Origin: Rhodoferax sp.
GTDB taxonomy: Bacteria > Pseudomonadota > Gammaproteobacteria > Burkholderiales > Burkholderiaceae_C
NCBI RefSeq assembly: GCF_010365055.1
Contig: NZ_JAAFHA010000002.1
Span: forward strand, 41,309-105,308
Direction: 5' to 3'
DNA: 64,000 nt
Notes under the pieces: model-generated
The model's database searches: none
What the model was told of the DNA's origin: nothing
The model's input: the letters and a program-made list of their open reading frames with translations, nothing else
Program-made: the position numbers and the translations under genes
Shown: positions 16,346 through 23,631 of the stretch, piece after piece
How the letters are laid out: each line of letters starts with the position of its first letter
How positions within the stretch are numbered: position 1 is the stretch's first letter

Positions 16346-18145
16346 GTGAAATCAATCGCCCTCAGCACAAAACCTCGGCGGGTCAAGGCCACCTTCATCT
16401 GGCCGTTCGCGATCGTGCTCACCTTTATTTTGGCTGCGTTCGTGGCGACGGCCTATTACCTGCAGGTGCAGGTTCGCGACCGGGCGCTGGCTGCCCGCGT
16501 GGCGGCTGTGGCGAAACTGGTGGACCAAAAGCTCAGCAAGGATACAAGTTTGATGCAGGCGGTGCTGAGCACGATGATGGGCAATCGTGCCATCGAGCTG
16601 GCCTTCGCCAGCCTTGACCGCGGCGCGCTGGTGCGCGAAGCGGGGCCTCTGTTTGAAACCTTGCGCGCTGACCATCGCATCACTCACCTTTATTTCAATG
16701 GCCCTGATCTGGTCAACGCGCTGCGCCTGCATAGCCCCGGCCAATTTGGTGATTTGATTGACCGGGAAACCTCGATCAAGGCGCGGGACCAGGGCATTGC
16801 CGTGCATGGCATTGAGCTGGGGCCACTCGGGACGCTTACCCTGCGGCTGGTCGTGCCATGGCGGAGCCAAGACCGCCTGCTTGGTTACGTCGAGATTGGC
16901 GAAGAGGTTGGCTATCTGGTGGACGAAATCCGCGACAGCCTGTCGGTCGACTTGTTGGTGATGGTGGATAAAAATCTAATGCAGCCACAACAATGGCAAC
17001 ATGGCTTGGCTCTGTTCAATCGCCAGGGAAACTGGGACCGGTTTGGCGCCCAAGTGCTGGTGGCGCAGACCGCGAGTCAAGTTCCTGCCGCCCTGAACGA
17101 CAGTGTTCTTGCCAGCCTGCGAGCGGGGCGCACTGCAGTATTCGAAGATGGCAAGCGGATATTGCATCTGGCGATGTTGCCGATGGCGGACGCGCGTGGG
17201 CGCCGCATCAGCGACTTGGTGGTGATGCTCGACATTTCCGGGCTGCAGAAGACCTTTCAAATGTCGATCCTGGCGGCGACCATGCTGAGTTTGGTGGCCG
17301 GTGTTGGCGTGTTGGGATTGTTCTATTTCGCCCTGGACCGGGTCGAGCGTGATTACCAGCGCCAGCACGATCTGGAACACCAGCTGCTGCGCGTGGGCAG
17401 CGAACACCAGCGCATTCTGCAAATTGAAAAGCTGTCGGCCTTGGGCACGATGGTGGGCGAGATTGCGCACCAACTCAACAACCCGCTGGTGGGCGTGGTC
17501 AACTTGGCGCAGCTGGCCAAGCGAGAGGCGGATGACCCCCAGAGAACACGTGAGCTGCTCACCGAGATCCACCGCGCAGGTGCGGACTGCCATGCCCTGA
17601 TTCAGTCCATGTTGCGTTTTGCCAAGGTGTCGAGTTGTGTGAGTCGGCCCACGTCAATGGCGCAGGTGATTGAGGAAACGGTGCTGCTGTTTCGTCAGAC
17701 CGAGCCTCGACAGTTGTCCGTGGAACTGCGCTTGCCCGCGCAGGCGGTGCTCCTCACGGTGGATCCGATCCTGATCCGGCACGCGCTGTTCAATCTGCTG
17801 CTCAATGCTGCTCAGGCGACTGTCGGCGAAGGTGCGATTGTCATTGCGCTTGAGCGCGCCGTGCATCCGGACGGCGGCGCGCCAGGATGGCTGCTCTCGG
17901 TGACAGACCACGGCCAGGGTGTTGCCCCGGATATTCTGGAAAAGATATTCTTGCCTTTCTTCACGACCCGCCGTGACGGCACCGGCCTGGGGTTGCCGGT
18001 GGTGCAGCACGTGGCACTGCTGCACGGCGGGTATGTGCGTGCCAGCAGCCAGTCTGGTGGTGGCACGCAATTTGCGATCTGGTTGCCACAAGAGACTAAG
18101 TTATGGGAAGACACCAGATCGGATCAGTTTGAACATGCTGCCTAA
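16346..18145 (+). CDS. membrane sensor histidine kinase (NtrB/DctB-like)
   Basis: Inner-membrane sensor kinase of about 599 aa. A transmembrane segment near the N-terminus (FIWPFAIVLTFILAAFVATAYYL) and a second near residue 310-330 (ILAATMLSLVAGVGVLGLFYF) enclose a large periplasmic double-Cache-like sensor. The kinase core has the phospho-acceptor histidine in GEIAHQLNNPLVG (about residue 375), the N-box HALFNLLLNAAQA, G1 DHGQGVAP and G2 DGTGLGLPVV. The start is uncertain: GTG 16346 is used, while ATG 16244 is an in-frame alternative. It overlaps the response regulator by 11 bp. The periplasmic ligand is unknown; the next genes suggest a link to the sigma-54-dependent cytochrome gene. Confidence 0.87.
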   Translation: MKSIALSTKPRRVKATFIWPFAIVLTFILAAFVATAYYLQVQVRDRALAARVAAVAKLVDQKLSKDTSLMQAVLSTMMGNRAIELAFASLDRGALVREAGPLFETLRADHRITHLYFNGPDLVNALRLHSPGQFGDLIDRETSIKARDQGIAVHGIELGPLGTLTLRLVVPWRSQDRLLGYVEIGEEVGYLVDEIRDSLSVDLLVMVDKNLMQPQQWQHGLALFNRQGNWDRFGAQVLVAQTASQVPAALNDSVLASLRAGRTAVFEDGKRILHLAMLPMADARGRRISDLVVMLDISGLQKTFQMSILAATMLSLVAGVGVLGLFYFALDRVERDYQRQHDLEHQLLRVGSEHQRILQIEKLSALGTMVGEIAHQLNNPLVGVVNLAQLAKREADDPQRTRELLTEIHRAGADCHALIQSMLRFAKVSSCVSRPTSMAQVIEETVLLFRQTEPRQLSVELRLPAQAVLLTVDPILIRHALFNLLLNAAQATVGEGAIVIALERAVHPDGGAPGWLLSVTDHGQGVAPDILEKIFLPFFTTRRDGTGLGLPVVQHVALLHGGYVRASSQSGGGTQFAIWLPQETKLWEDTRSDQFEHAA

Positions 18146-19508
18146 AATTCTGGTCGTTGACGACGACCGCTACACCCGCACGCTGATTGAGCAACTGATG
18201 CGCCAAAGCGCTGAAGTGCATCTGGCTGAGAGCGGGCAGGCTGCGCGGCAATTATTCGCTGCGATTGACTTCAATCTGGTGCTGATGGATCAGCGCCTGC
18301 CCCAAGACAAAGGGCTTGACCTGCTGCGTGAATTGCGCTTGCAGCGCCCCAAGCTGGTGGCCATTCTGATCACGGGGTTTGCTGACGTGCGCGATGCGGT
18401 GGCGGCCGTGCGCGAAGGATTGTTTGATTACCTGACCAAACCGTTTGAGGACCTGGAGGCGCTGGAAGCGGTTATTGGGAAGGCGCTTGAGCTGGACCGT
18501 GCCTACCGTGAAATTGACAGCCTGCGTAGCCGCCTGGCGGTTGAATCGGGTGCGCCCCACATCATCGGCCAGTCGCCGACCATGGAGCGGCTGTTGGGGC
18601 AGATTCGTGAAGTGGCCGGGCTCGACACCACGGTGCTGCTGGAGGGCGAAAGCGGTACCGGCAAGGATGTCATTGCGAAACTCATCCACGCCTGGAGCCA
18701 GCGCGCATCCCAGCCCTACCTGGAGGTCAACTGCGGCGGCTTGCCGGAATCCTTGCTGGAGAGCCTGTTGTTTGGCTACGAGAAGGGCGCGTTTACCGGC
18801 GCCAGCCAGGCCACGCCCGGTTATTTTGAGAAGGCGCACAACGGCAACCTGTTCCTCGACGAGATTGCCGACATGAGCCCCAAGCTGCAAAGTAGCTTGC
18901 TACGTGTGTTGCAGGATCACAGCTTTTGCCGCATTGGCAGCACCCAGCCGCGCAGCACTGATTTCCGTCTGATCTGTGCCACCAACCGCGCGCTGGTTGG
19001 CGAGGTCAAGGCCGGCCGCTTTCGCGAGGACTTGTATTACCGCATCAACGTGGTGGCGCTCAGTCTGCCACCCCTGCGCGAACGAGCGGGCGACATCATC
19101 CGGTTGGCGGTGCATTTTCTGGATCGCTACAACATCAAATTTGGCAAACAATGTGGCCCGTTCACGCCGCAAGCTGTGCGCGCTCTGGAGGCTTGCCCCT
19201 GGCCGGGCAACGTCCGCCAGCTTCAGCATTGCATCGAACGCGTGGTCGCCCTGGAGCCTGGCGGAATCATCGATGTCAATCACCTTGGGTCGACCTGCGA
19301 TTGCCGGTCGGAGCCTGACCTGACGAACAGCGGCACACCTTCGCAGACGCCGGCTTATCAGGAGGCCCGCGCCGAGTTCGAGCGGGATTATCTGCGCTGC
19401 GTGCTTGACGCGGCTAAGGGAAATATCTCCGAGGCGGCCCGCCTCAGCGGCATTCCGCGCCAAAACTTATACGTGCGGATGAAGCGCTGGGGTTTTGTCA
19501 CCGATTAG
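18135..19508 (+). CDS. NtrC-family sigma-54-dependent response regulator
   Basis: Response regulator (457 aa) that activates RNA polymerase-sigma-54. The receiver domain occupies residues 1-120, with acidic pocket D9-D11 and phospho-acceptor D52 in LVLMDQRLP. The AAA+ domain (about 145-380) carries Walker A GESGTGKD, the sigma-54 contact GAFTGA (in YEKGAFTGASQ) and the Walker B region LFLDEIADM. A Fis HTH ends the protein (AKGNISEAARLSGIPRQNLYVRM). The ATG at 18135 overlaps the kinase gene. A near-consensus sigma-54 promoter and two inverted repeats lie immediately downstream, before the diheme cytochrome gene, which is the obvious target (inferred). Confidence 0.93.
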   Translation: MLPKILVVDDDRYTRTLIEQLMRQSAEVHLAESGQAARQLFAAIDFNLVLMDQRLPQDKGLDLLRELRLQRPKLVAILITGFADVRDAVAAVREGLFDYLTKPFEDLEALEAVIGKALELDRAYREIDSLRSRLAVESGAPHIIGQSPTMERLLGQIREVAGLDTTVLLEGESGTGKDVIAKLIHAWSQRASQPYLEVNCGGLPESLLESLLFGYEKGAFTGASQATPGYFEKAHNGNLFLDEIADMSPKLQSSLLRVLQDHSFCRIGSTQPRSTDFRLICATNRALVGEVKAGRFREDLYYRINVVALSLPPLRERAGDIIRLAVHFLDRYNIKFGKQCGPFTPQAVRALEACPWPGNVRQLQHCIERVVALEPGGIIDVNHLGSTCDCRSEPDLTNSGTPSQTPAYQEARAEFERDYLRCVLDAAKGNISEAARLSGIPRQNLYVRMKRWGFVTD

Positions 19509-19515
19509 CGACGCA

Positions 19516-19533
19516 TGTCATTCATTAGTGACA
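19516..19533. promoter_or_regulatory. candidate upstream activator site 1 (TGTCA-N8-TGACA)
   Basis: TGTCA at 19516-19520 and TGACA at 19529-19533 form an inverted repeat 7 bp after the response regulator stop. The GTGAC half-site core is shared with the longer palindrome at 19613-19641, whose centre lies about 102 bp away, close to ten helical turns. The position, 125-170 bp upstream of the sigma-54 promoter, is typical of enhancer sites for NtrC-type activators. Confidence 0.45.
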
Positions 19534-19612
19534 GTTTCGTTTGATGATTCTTGCCAGGGCGCGGGGATCCAAGTTCAGTTTTCTCTGATTTAGGCAATGA
19601 TCTTTTCCCACG

Positions 19613-19641
19613 GTGACTGCCTGCACCGCCATGGCAGTCAC
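19613..19641. promoter_or_regulatory. candidate upstream activator site 2 (perfect 9-bp inverted repeat)
   Basis: GTGACTGCC at 19613-19621 and GGCAGTCAC at 19633-19641 are perfect inverted repeats with an 11-bp centre. They lie 18 bp upstream of the sigma-54 promoter elements. Binding by the adjacent NtrC-type regulator is inferred; the site is closer to the promoter than most enhancers, so a modulatory role is also possible. Confidence 0.55.
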
Positions 19642-19658
19642 GAAGGTTCCGCGTGTGT

Positions 19659-19674
19659 TGGCACGCCGCTTGCT
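19659..19674 (+). promoter_or_regulatory. sigma-54 (-24/-12) promoter of the diheme cytochrome gene
   Basis: TGGCACG-CCGC-TTGCT matches the sigma-54 consensus TGGCACG-N4-TTGCW at every defined position, with GG at 19660-19661 and GC at 19672-19673 spaced 10 bp apart. Transcription would start near 19685, about 20 bp before the ATG at 19705. The NtrC-type regulator encoded just upstream supplies the needed activator. Confidence 0.9.
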
Positions 19675-19704
19675 TAGTCTTAGTTATTTACAGAAAGTAG
19701 CATC

Positions 19705-21015
19705 ATGAAAAAAAGCGTATTGCTCCTGGCGATTGCCGCCCTGACTGCCGGTTATGCGGTGGCCGCCGATCCAGCCAAGATTGACTGGACCAAGATCAAA
19801 GCCACCAACATTCCATTGTTCTACCCAGGCCAATCTTCCTATGAATGGTTGCGCAGTGACGGCCACAAGGGGGGGAGCAAGGAAGTTGCGCGCGGTGATT
19901 CATGCGTGTCGTGCCATGACGAAGACACCGCTGAACAGGACCTTGGCAACAAGATTGTCAAAGGTGGAGCGCTGGAGCCGACGCCCATCAAGGGCAAGAG
20001 CGGCTACAAAGACCTGAGCGTTCAGGCCGCTTACGACGCAAAAAACATGTACCTGCGTTATGAATGGAAGACTGACAACCCCTATCCTGGCACCGAGCAC
20101 CAATACCTGCGTTTTGATGGCAAAGATTGGAAAGTCTGGGGTTTTCCGAAGCTTGACAAAGTGGTGCAGGACGGCAAACAGCCCGGCATCTATGAAGACC
20201 GCATGTCCATCATCATCGACGACGGTAAAGTGGCTGATTTTGGCAAACAAGGCTGCTGGCTGACCTGCCACGACGGCCAGCGCGACATGCCCAAGCAGTT
20301 CACCAAAGAAGAAGTCGCTGCCAACCCGATGCTGACGGCGATCAAAAAGCGCGACGTGCGCAAATACCTGCCAGACAGTCGCACCGATCCACTGGATTGG
20401 AAGACTGGCAAGAGCGTGGAAGAGCTCGCCAAGCTCAAAGCCGATGGCAAATTTGTTGATCTCGTCCAGTGGCGTGCCCACCGCAGCAACCCTGTGGCCA
20501 TGGCCGATGACGCCTATGTACTGGAGTGGCGCCTGGGTGATGCTGGAAAGGACATGTTTGGCGGCAATTCTGACGCCCAAACCCATGCGCCCAAGTTCAT
20601 GTTCGATGAAAAGAAGATGGGCTTCAAGTCGATCACGGCTGATAGCCAGGCCCGCAAGGGCAACCTGTTTCTGGTGCGTGAGCAAAACGCTGTGCCCTTT
20701 GCCCCGAACGCTGGCTGGAAAGAAGGAGACATGATTCCTGATTACATCGTCAGTCGTGAAGATGCCAAGGGCTCAGCAGCCGATAACAACGCCATGGCGT
20801 CATGGAACGACGGCAAGTGGACCGTGGTGCTGGTGCGTCCATTGGGCTTGACGAACGCAGACGACAAGACCTTGAAAGCGGGCGGTGTGTACAACGTGGG
20901 TTTTGCCGTCCATGATGACAACATCACCACCCGTGGCCACCAGGTGTCGTTTGTGAAGACCCTGGGGTTGGGCTCCAAGCAAAAGGTTGATATTCAGGCT
21001 GTCAAGCTGAAGTAA
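19705..21015 (+). CDS. periplasmic diheme cytochrome c with ethylbenzene-dehydrogenase-like haem-binding domain
   Basis: Exported protein of 436 aa with a Sec signal peptide (MKKSVLLLAIAALTAGYAVAA). It has two covalent haem sites: CVSCH (C67, C70, H71) and CWLTCH (C184, C188, H189), the latter a CX3CH spacing that departs from the standard CXXCH. The remainder resembles the gamma-subunit/EBDH-type haem-binding domain (for example AAYDAKNMYLRYEWKTD near 110 and VLVRPLGLTN, FAVHDDNITTRGHQVSF near the end). It is transcribed alone, from a sigma-54 promoter to a strong terminator. A role as periplasmic electron carrier, perhaps linked to the oxidoreductase operon that follows, is inferred from position only. 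Confidence 0.85.
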   Translation: MKKSVLLLAIAALTAGYAVAADPAKIDWTKIKATNIPLFYPGQSSYEWLRSDGHKGGSKEVARGDSCVSCHDEDTAEQDLGNKIVKGGALEPTPIKGKSGYKDLSVQAAYDAKNMYLRYEWKTDNPYPGTEHQYLRFDGKDWKVWGFPKLDKVVQDGKQPGIYEDRMSIIIDDGKVADFGKQGCWLTCHDGQRDMPKQFTKEEVAANPMLTAIKKRDVRKYLPDSRTDPLDWKTGKSVEELAKLKADGKFVDLVQWRAHRSNPVAMADDAYVLEWRLGDAGKDMFGGNSDAQTHAPKFMFDEKKMGFKSITADSQARKGNLFLVREQNAVPFAPNAGWKEGDMIPDYIVSREDAKGSAADNNAMASWNDGKWTVVLVRPLGLTNADDKTLKAGGVYNVGFAVHDDNITTRGHQVSFVKTLGLGSKQKVDIQAVKLK

Positions 21016-21037
21016 TACCTTCAGATAGCGCCTGAGC

Positions 21038-21074
21038 GCCGCCGCAGGGGATCTCCCTGCGGCGGCCTTTTTTT
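21038..21074 (+). terminator. strong rho-independent terminator after the diheme cytochrome gene
   Basis: GCCGCCGCAGGG at 21038-21049 pairs perfectly with CCCTGCGGCGGC at 21055-21066 around a 5-base loop, followed by C and seven T residues. It isolates the sigma-54 cytochrome transcript from the aldehyde oxidoreductase operon. Confidence 0.95.
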
Positions 21075-21111
21075 GCCCTGAACTGTTTCAATTTGAGAAT
21101 TTTCAATATCC

Positions 21112-21122
21112 GGCACTTGTGA
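21112..21122 (+). promoter_or_regulatory. GGCACTTGTGA repeat, distal copy upstream of the aor operon
   Basis: The 11-mer GGCACTTGTGA recurs in inverted orientation inside the palindrome at 21193-21209, whose nearer edge is 70 bp away. It may be a second binding site for a regulator of the aldehyde oxidoreductase operon. It is not a sigma-54 promoter: no GC pair lies 10 bp after the GG. Confidence 0.35.
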
Positions 21123-21192
21123 TGAGGGTTATCCCTAGGCGAGAAGAGTCCTGAAGGTCGAACAATGGCTATGTATTTCAATTCATAGGCAA

Positions 21193-21209
21193 GGCACTTC
21201 ACAAGTGCC
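21193..21209. promoter_or_regulatory. perfect palindrome just upstream of the aor ribosome site
   Basis: GGCACTT-CAC-AAGTGCC is a perfect inverted repeat ending 21 bp before the ATG of the first aor gene and about 8 bp before its AAGGAG ribosome site. It could be an operator or an RNA hairpin affecting translation. One arm repeats the 11-mer found at 21112-21122. Confidence 0.45.
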
Positions 21210-21230
21210 GCTACCCAAGGAGACACACAC

Positions 21231-21707
21231 ATGCAAAAGGTGTTGCACATCAACGCAGACAAGTGCACCGGTTGTCTGCAGTGCGAAATGGCCTGTTCTT
21301 TCGAGAACTACGGCATTTTCGCCACGGCCAAGTCACGCATCAAGGTATTTGACTTTCACCACACCGGCAAAAAAGTGCCCTACACCTGCACCCAGTGCGA
21401 TGAAGCCTGGTGCCTGCATGCCTGCCCGGTGGAAGCCATCACGGTGGACAAACTCACCGGCGCGAAAGTCGTGAACGAAGCCACCTGCGTTGGCTGCAAG
21501 GTCTGCACCATTGCCTGCCCGTTTGGCACCATCAACTACGTGCAGGAGACCGGCAAAGTTCAAAAGTGCGACCTGTGCGGCGGCGAGCCGGCTTGCGCCG
21601 ATGCCTGCCCCACCGGTGCCATCACCTTCATTGATGCCAACTGGACCGGCTTGGGCAAGATGGCGCAGTGGGCCGACAAGCTTGGCAATCAACCTACAGT
21701 AGCCTAA
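21231..21707 (+). CDS. aorA: polyferredoxin subunit of aldehyde:ferredoxin oxidoreductase (AorA-like)
   Basis: Electron-transfer protein (158 aa) with four predicted [4Fe-4S] clusters. The cysteine motifs, in order, are CTGCLQCEMAC, CTQCDEAWCLHACP, CVGCKVCTIACP and CDLCGGEPACADACP. The composition and the position before the tungsten subunit match AorA of the Aromatoleum aldehyde oxidoreductase, where it carries electrons between the tungsten and FAD subunits. AAGGAG lies 8 bp before the ATG. It is the first gene of the aor operon, 11 bp upstream of aorB. There is no signal peptide, so it is cytoplasmic. Confidence 0.9.
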   Translation: MQKVLHINADKCTGCLQCEMACSFENYGIFATAKSRIKVFDFHHTGKKVPYTCTQCDEAWCLHACPVEAITVDKLTGAKVVNEATCVGCKVCTIACPFGTINYVQETGKVQKCDLCGGEPACADACPTGAITFIDANWTGLGKMAQWADKLGNQPTVA

Positions 21708-21718
21708 GGAGAACGAAC

Positions 21719-23566
21719 ATGTCATGGGCAGGAAAAATCCTTCGCGTTAACTTGAGCGCCGGCACCGTCAAGTCAGAACCCCTTAATATGGAATGGGCCA
21801 GAAGCTACATCGGCTCAAGGGGCTTGGGCTCCAAGTACCTGGTCGAAGAGGTCGACGCCACCGTTGAGCCCTTGTCACCCGCCAACAAGATCATCTGGGC
21901 CACTGGCCCGCTGACTGGCACCATGGCCGCCACCGGTGGCCGTTACACCGTCATCACCAAGAGCCCGCTCACCGGTGCCATTGCCTGCTCCAACTCGGGC
22001 GGCTACTGGGGCGCGGAGCTCAAGATGGCCGGTTGGGATATGGTCATTTTTGAAGGCAAGAGTGACAAGCCGGTTTATCTTTATGTCAACGATGATTTTG
22101 CCGAGTTGCGCGATGCTGCTCACCTGTGGGGTAAGAGCGTGTGGCAGACCGAAGAGATGCTCAAGAAGAGCTTGCAGGATCCGCTGACGCGCGTGTCGAG
22201 CATTGGCAAGGCGGGCGAAAACGGTGTGCTGTACGCCGCCGTGGTCAATGACCTGCACCGCGCGGCGGGCCGCTCCGGCGTGGGCACGGTCATGGGCAGC
22301 AAGAACCTCAAGGCGATTGCCGTGCGCGGCACGTTGGGCGTGGGCAATATCCACAACCCCAAGGCCTTCATGAAGGCGATTGCCGAGAAGAAAAAGATTT
22401 TGGCCGACAACGCCGTCACCGGTCAGGGCTTGCCCGCCTATGGCACGCAGGTGCTGATGAACGTTATCAACGAAATGGGGGCGCTGCCTACTCGCAACCA
22501 CCGCGACAACCAGTTCGAAAGCGCCAAAGATATCTCGGCCGAAGCCATGGCGACGCCACGCAAGACCGACGGCAAAAAGCAACTGGTGACGAATCAGGCT
22601 TGCTTTGGCTGCACCATCGCCTGCGGGCGGATCAGCAAGATGGACGAGAGCCACTTTACCGTGGCCAACAAACCCCAGTATTGGGGGGCATCCGGCGGCC
22701 TCGAATACGAAGCGGCATGGGCACTGGGTGCTGCCAACGGGGTCAAAGACCTCGAAGCGCTGCAGTACGCCACCATGCTGTGCAACGAAGAAGGCATTGA
22801 CCCCATCAGCTTTGGCGCCACCGTGGGCGCGGTCATGGAAATGTATGAAATGGGCGTGCTGACCAAGGAGCAGATTGGTATCGAAGCCCCGTTTGGTTCG
22901 GCGCAGGCGCTGGCCTTTCTGACCGAAGAAACCATCTACAGCCGGGGCTTTGGCAAGGAAATCGGCCAGGGCTCCAAGCGCCTGACCGCCAAGTACGGCC
23001 AGCCCGACCTGAGCATGACCAGCAAGGGTCAGGAGTTCCCTGCCTATGACGGCCGCGCAATTCAAGGGATTGGCCTGGCTTACGCCACCAGCAACCGGGG
23101 CGGCTGCCATTTGCGTGGCTACACCATTGCATCCGAAGTGCTGGGCATTCCGGTTAAGACCGACCCGCTGGAGCATGAAGGCAAGCCCGAACTGGTCAAA
23201 GCCTTTCAGGACGCCACCGCTGCCTTTGACTCGTCCGGCCTGTGCGTTTTCACCACCTTCGCCTGGGGCCTGGCTGATCTGGCGCCGCAAATTTCAGCCG
23301 CCTGTGGCGACCAGTACACCACCGAAGAGCTGGAAAAGATCGGTGAGCGCATCTGGAACATGGAGCGTGAGTTCAACAACCGCGCCGGTTTCACCGCCAA
23401 GGACGACAGCCTGCCCAAGCGTCTGCTCACCGAAGCCTGCAAGACCGGTCCAGCCACCGGCAAGGTCAATATGCTGGCCGAAATGATGCCCAAGTACTAC
23501 GCCGCTCGCGGCTGGGACACTGAGGGCCGCCCGACCGCTGCCACGCGTGAACGCCTGAGCCTGTAG
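21719..23566 (+). CDS. aorB: tungsten-containing aldehyde:ferredoxin oxidoreductase large subunit (AorB-like)
   Basis: Catalytic subunit (615 aa) oxidising aldehydes to carboxylic acids, or reducing acids, at a tungsten bis-pterin centre with one [4Fe-4S] cluster. The N-terminus MSWAGKILRVNLSAGTVKSEPL and RSYIGSRGLGSKYL are classic for the family. The cluster cysteines start at about residue 294 in ACFGCTIACGR, with the distant partner cysteine near SSGLCVFTTFAWGL. RGGCHLRGYTIASEVLG belongs to the cofactor-binding C-terminal domain. The ATG at 21719 follows AAGGAGAACG; the longer frame from 21668 overlaps aorA and is rejected. No in-frame TGA suggests selenocysteine. Tungstate would be supplied by TupABC upstream. 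Confidence 0.95.
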   Translation: MSWAGKILRVNLSAGTVKSEPLNMEWARSYIGSRGLGSKYLVEEVDATVEPLSPANKIIWATGPLTGTMAATGGRYTVITKSPLTGAIACSNSGGYWGAELKMAGWDMVIFEGKSDKPVYLYVNDDFAELRDAAHLWGKSVWQTEEMLKKSLQDPLTRVSSIGKAGENGVLYAAVVNDLHRAAGRSGVGTVMGSKNLKAIAVRGTLGVGNIHNPKAFMKAIAEKKKILADNAVTGQGLPAYGTQVLMNVINEMGALPTRNHRDNQFESAKDISAEAMATPRKTDGKKQLVTNQACFGCTIACGRISKMDESHFTVANKPQYWGASGGLEYEAAWALGAANGVKDLEALQYATMLCNEEGIDPISFGATVGAVMEMYEMGVLTKEQIGIEAPFGSAQALAFLTEETIYSRGFGKEIGQGSKRLTAKYGQPDLSMTSKGQEFPAYDGRAIQGIGLAYATSNRGGCHLRGYTIASEVLGIPVKTDPLEHEGKPELVKAFQDATAAFDSSGLCVFTTFAWGLADLAPQISAACGDQYTTEELEKIGERIWNMEREFNNRAGFTAKDDSLPKRLLTEACKTGPATGKVNMLAEMMPKYYAARGWDTEGRPTAATRERLSL

Positions 23567-23631
23567 GTTCCACGCGTTCCATGACAACAAAGCGGCTCTG
23601 AAAGGAGCCGTTTTTACTGAAAGGAAAATTC

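Noticed and set aside
21112..21130. A second sigma-54 promoter upstream of the aor operon (CCGGCACTTGTGA)
   Set aside because: A GG is present, but no GC follows ten bases later, so the -12 element is missing.
21075..21230. A molybdenum-cofactor riboswitch in the aor leader
   Set aside because: None of the conserved core that I know of this motif could be seen; only a short palindrome is present.
21875..23290. A 471-codon open frame on the minus strand opposite aorB
   Set aside because: It mirrors aorB over its whole length, has no ribosome site and its product resembles no family; long antisense frames are common in GC-rich genes.
21719..23566. Selenocysteine in AorB because selD is near
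   Set aside because: The frame has no internal TGA and the gene ends normally with TAG.
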